NCBI GenBank assembly: GCA_947470885.1
Contig: CANIXE010000137.1
Span: 1 to 6,197, forward strand
Direction of reading: 5' to 3'
DNA length: 6,197 nucleotides
Source of the DNA: Planctomycetota bacterium
GTDB lineage: Bacteria > Planctomycetota > UBA11346
Shown: positions 4,936-6,197 of the stretch, one piece after another
Numbering within the stretch: the stretch's first letter is position 1
Layout of the letters: every line of letters begins with the position of its first letter
Notes under the pieces: generated by a model
Databases searched by the model: none
Seen by the model: only the letters and a program-made list of their open reading frames with translations
What the model was told of the DNA's origin: nothing
Position numbers and translations under genes: made by a program

Positions 4936-6192
4936 TCAGTAGATGGGGAAACGGTCGCAGAGGGCACGGGCTTCAGCCCGGACCTGGGCCTTGGCGGCGG
5001 CATCGTCCTTCTGCTTGAGGGTGCGGTCGATCAGGCGGGCGACGGTCACGGCCTCGGCCACGCCGAAGCCGCGGGAGCAGATCGCCGGCAGGCCGATGCG
5101 GATGCCGCTGCCCTGCTGAGCGGGCTGCTGGTCGAAGGGGATCAGGTTCTTGTTCACCGTGATGCCGACCTCGTGGAGGAGGTCTTCGGCCTGCTTGCCG
5201 GTCACGCCATAGGACATGACGTTGAGGCTGAACAGGTGGTTGTCGGTGCCGTTGGACACGACCGACCAGCCGAGCTTCTTGAATTCCTCGGCCATGGCGT
5301 GGGCGCTGGCCTTCACGCGGGTCATGTACTCGGTGAATTCGGGGGCGAGGGCCTCACGGAAGGCAACGGCCTTGGCGGCGATGACGTGCATCAGCGGACC
5401 GCCCTGGATGCCCGGGAAAACACGGCTGTTCATCTTCTTGATGTGGTCCGGGTTGCGGGCAAAAACCATGCCGCCACGGGGGCCACGCAGGGTCTTGTGG
5501 GTCGTGGTGGTGACGAAGTCCGCGTGGCCGAAGGGGCTGGGGTGCAGCCCGGCGGCGACCAGGCCGGCGATGTGGGCCATGTCGACAAAGAACACCGCGT
5601 TGACCTTCTTAGCGATGGCCGCGAAGCGGGCGAAATCGATGGTGCGCGAGTAGTTCGAGGCGCCGGCAATGATCATCTTCGGCTGGAACTCGGTGGCGAT
5701 GCGCTCGACTTCGTCGTAGTCGATGACCTGCTCGCCCTGGGTCACGCCGTAGGACTGGATGGTATAGTCCAGGCCGCTGAAATTGAGCTTGTAACCGTGG
5801 GTCAGGTGGCCGCCGTGGTCGAGGGACATGCCCAGGACCTTGTCGCCCTTCTGCAGGCCCGCAGCCATGTACACGGCCATGTTGGCCTGGCTGCCCGAGT
5901 GGGGCTGCACGTTGACGGCGTAGTCGGTCTTGAAGAGGGCCTGGGCGCGGGCAATCGCCAGGACTTCGGCCTTGTCCACTTCCTCACAGCCGCCGTAGTA
6001 ACGCTTCCCGGGATAGCCTTCGGCGTACTTGTTGGTCAGCAGGCTGCCCTGAGCCTCCATCACGGCCGTCGACACGATATTTTCCGAGGCAATCAGCTCG
6101 ATCGTGTGCTGCTGGCGATCGGCTTCGGCCTGGACGATGGCGGCCAGTTCGGGGTCGGTGACGGACAGGGGGCGGGGGGTGGTGTGAGCCAT
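4936..6192 (-). CDS. glyA: Serine hydroxymethyltransferase
   Basis: A 418-residue PLP enzyme interconverting serine plus tetrahydrofolate with glycine plus 5,10-methylene-THF, the main one-carbon source for purines, thymidylate and methionine; cytosolic. The length matches the family (E. coli 417). Visible residues are IELIASEN (31-38), YAEGYPGKRYYGG (56-68, with E58 and Y65/Y66), PLP-stacking H129 in HGGHLTHG, D204 and H207 in VDMAH, the Schiff-base lysine K233 in TTTTHKTLRGPRGG and the substrate-carboxylate Arg R365 in SGIRIG. An oddity is IGLPAICSRG (366-375) where most members read GTPAxTxRG. The ATG at 6192 is 5 bases from the window edge, so its SD cannot be seen and a slightly longer N-terminus is not excluded. 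The methylene-THF it makes links loosely to the pyrimidine genes, as thymidylate synthesis needs it; they are not in one operon. Confidence 0.96.
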   Translation of the reverse strand: MAHTTPRPLSVTDPELAAIVQAEADRQQHTIELIASENIVSTAVMEAQGSLLTNKYAEGYPGKRYYGGCEEVDKAEVLAIARAQALFKTDYAVNVQPHSGSQANMAVYMAAGLQKGDKVLGMSLDHGGHLTHGYKLNFSGLDYTIQSYGVTQGEQVIDYDEVERIATEFQPKMIIAGASNYSRTIDFARFAAIAKKVNAVFFVDMAHIAGLVAAGLHPSPFGHADFVTTTTHKTLRGPRGGMVFARNPDHIKKMNSRVFPGIQGGPLMHVIAAKAVAFREALAPEFTEYMTRVKASAHAMAEEFKKLGWSVVSNGTDNHLFSLNVMSYGVTGKQAEDLLHEVGITVNKNLIPFDQQPAQQGSGIRIGLPAICSRGFGVAEAVTVARLIDRTLKQKDDAAAKAQVRAEARALCDRFPIY

Positions 6193-6197
6193 GGGGC

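Noticed and set aside
5216..5653. 145-codon + strand ORF inside glyA
   Set aside because: It is antisense to conserved SHMT motifs; composition is that of a shadow frame.

Overview
This window is a stretch of GC-rich, densely coded bacterial chromosome holding core metabolic and ribosomal genes. A secreted protein with a C-terminal phenylalanine, typical of an outer-membrane beta-barrel, points to a Gram-negative (diderm) organism. The separate PyrB catalytic and PyrI regulatory chains fit several Gram-negative phyla. The IlvB and IlvN sequences carry loop variants unlike the E. coli enzymes (GQTISPMLGKDAFQE in IlvB and an 8-residue insertion in IlvN's ACT domain). My tentative impression is a Verrucomicrobiota/PVC-like lineage rather than an enteric one, but this is recollection, not a search.

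Left block (1-1263, + strand): the 3' end of pyrB, then pyrI overlapping it by one base, then after 21 nt a MazG/DCTPP1-type nucleotide pyrophosphohydrolase with a strong Shine-Dalgarno sequence. The three probably form one pyrimidine unit: ATCase commits carbon to pyrimidines and is feedback-controlled through PyrI, while the third enzyme probably clears dCTP or altered dNTPs.

Centre (1264-3667, + strand): a short AT-rich gap with weak promoter-like hexamers, then ilvB and ilvN, the catalytic and regulatory subunits of acetolactate synthase, the first common step of branched-chain amino acid synthesis. Directly on the ilvN stop codon lies a 163-nt imperfect palindrome (3667-3829) that no gene explains. 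It looks like a MITE/ERIC-type intergenic repeat or a long structured RNA and is the most interesting object here.

Right block: rpsU (ribosomal protein bS21, + strand) follows with its own likely promoter and a strong intrinsic terminator. A second GC-rich hairpin separates it from the convergent minus-strand pair glyA (serine hydroxymethyltransferase, 6192-4936) and a predicted outer-membrane beta-barrel protein (4927-4226) that starts 8 nt after glyA stops. No tRNA, rRNA, CRISPR array, transposase or phage gene was seen. No gene-free stretch exceeds 300 nt; the longest is 3668-3899.
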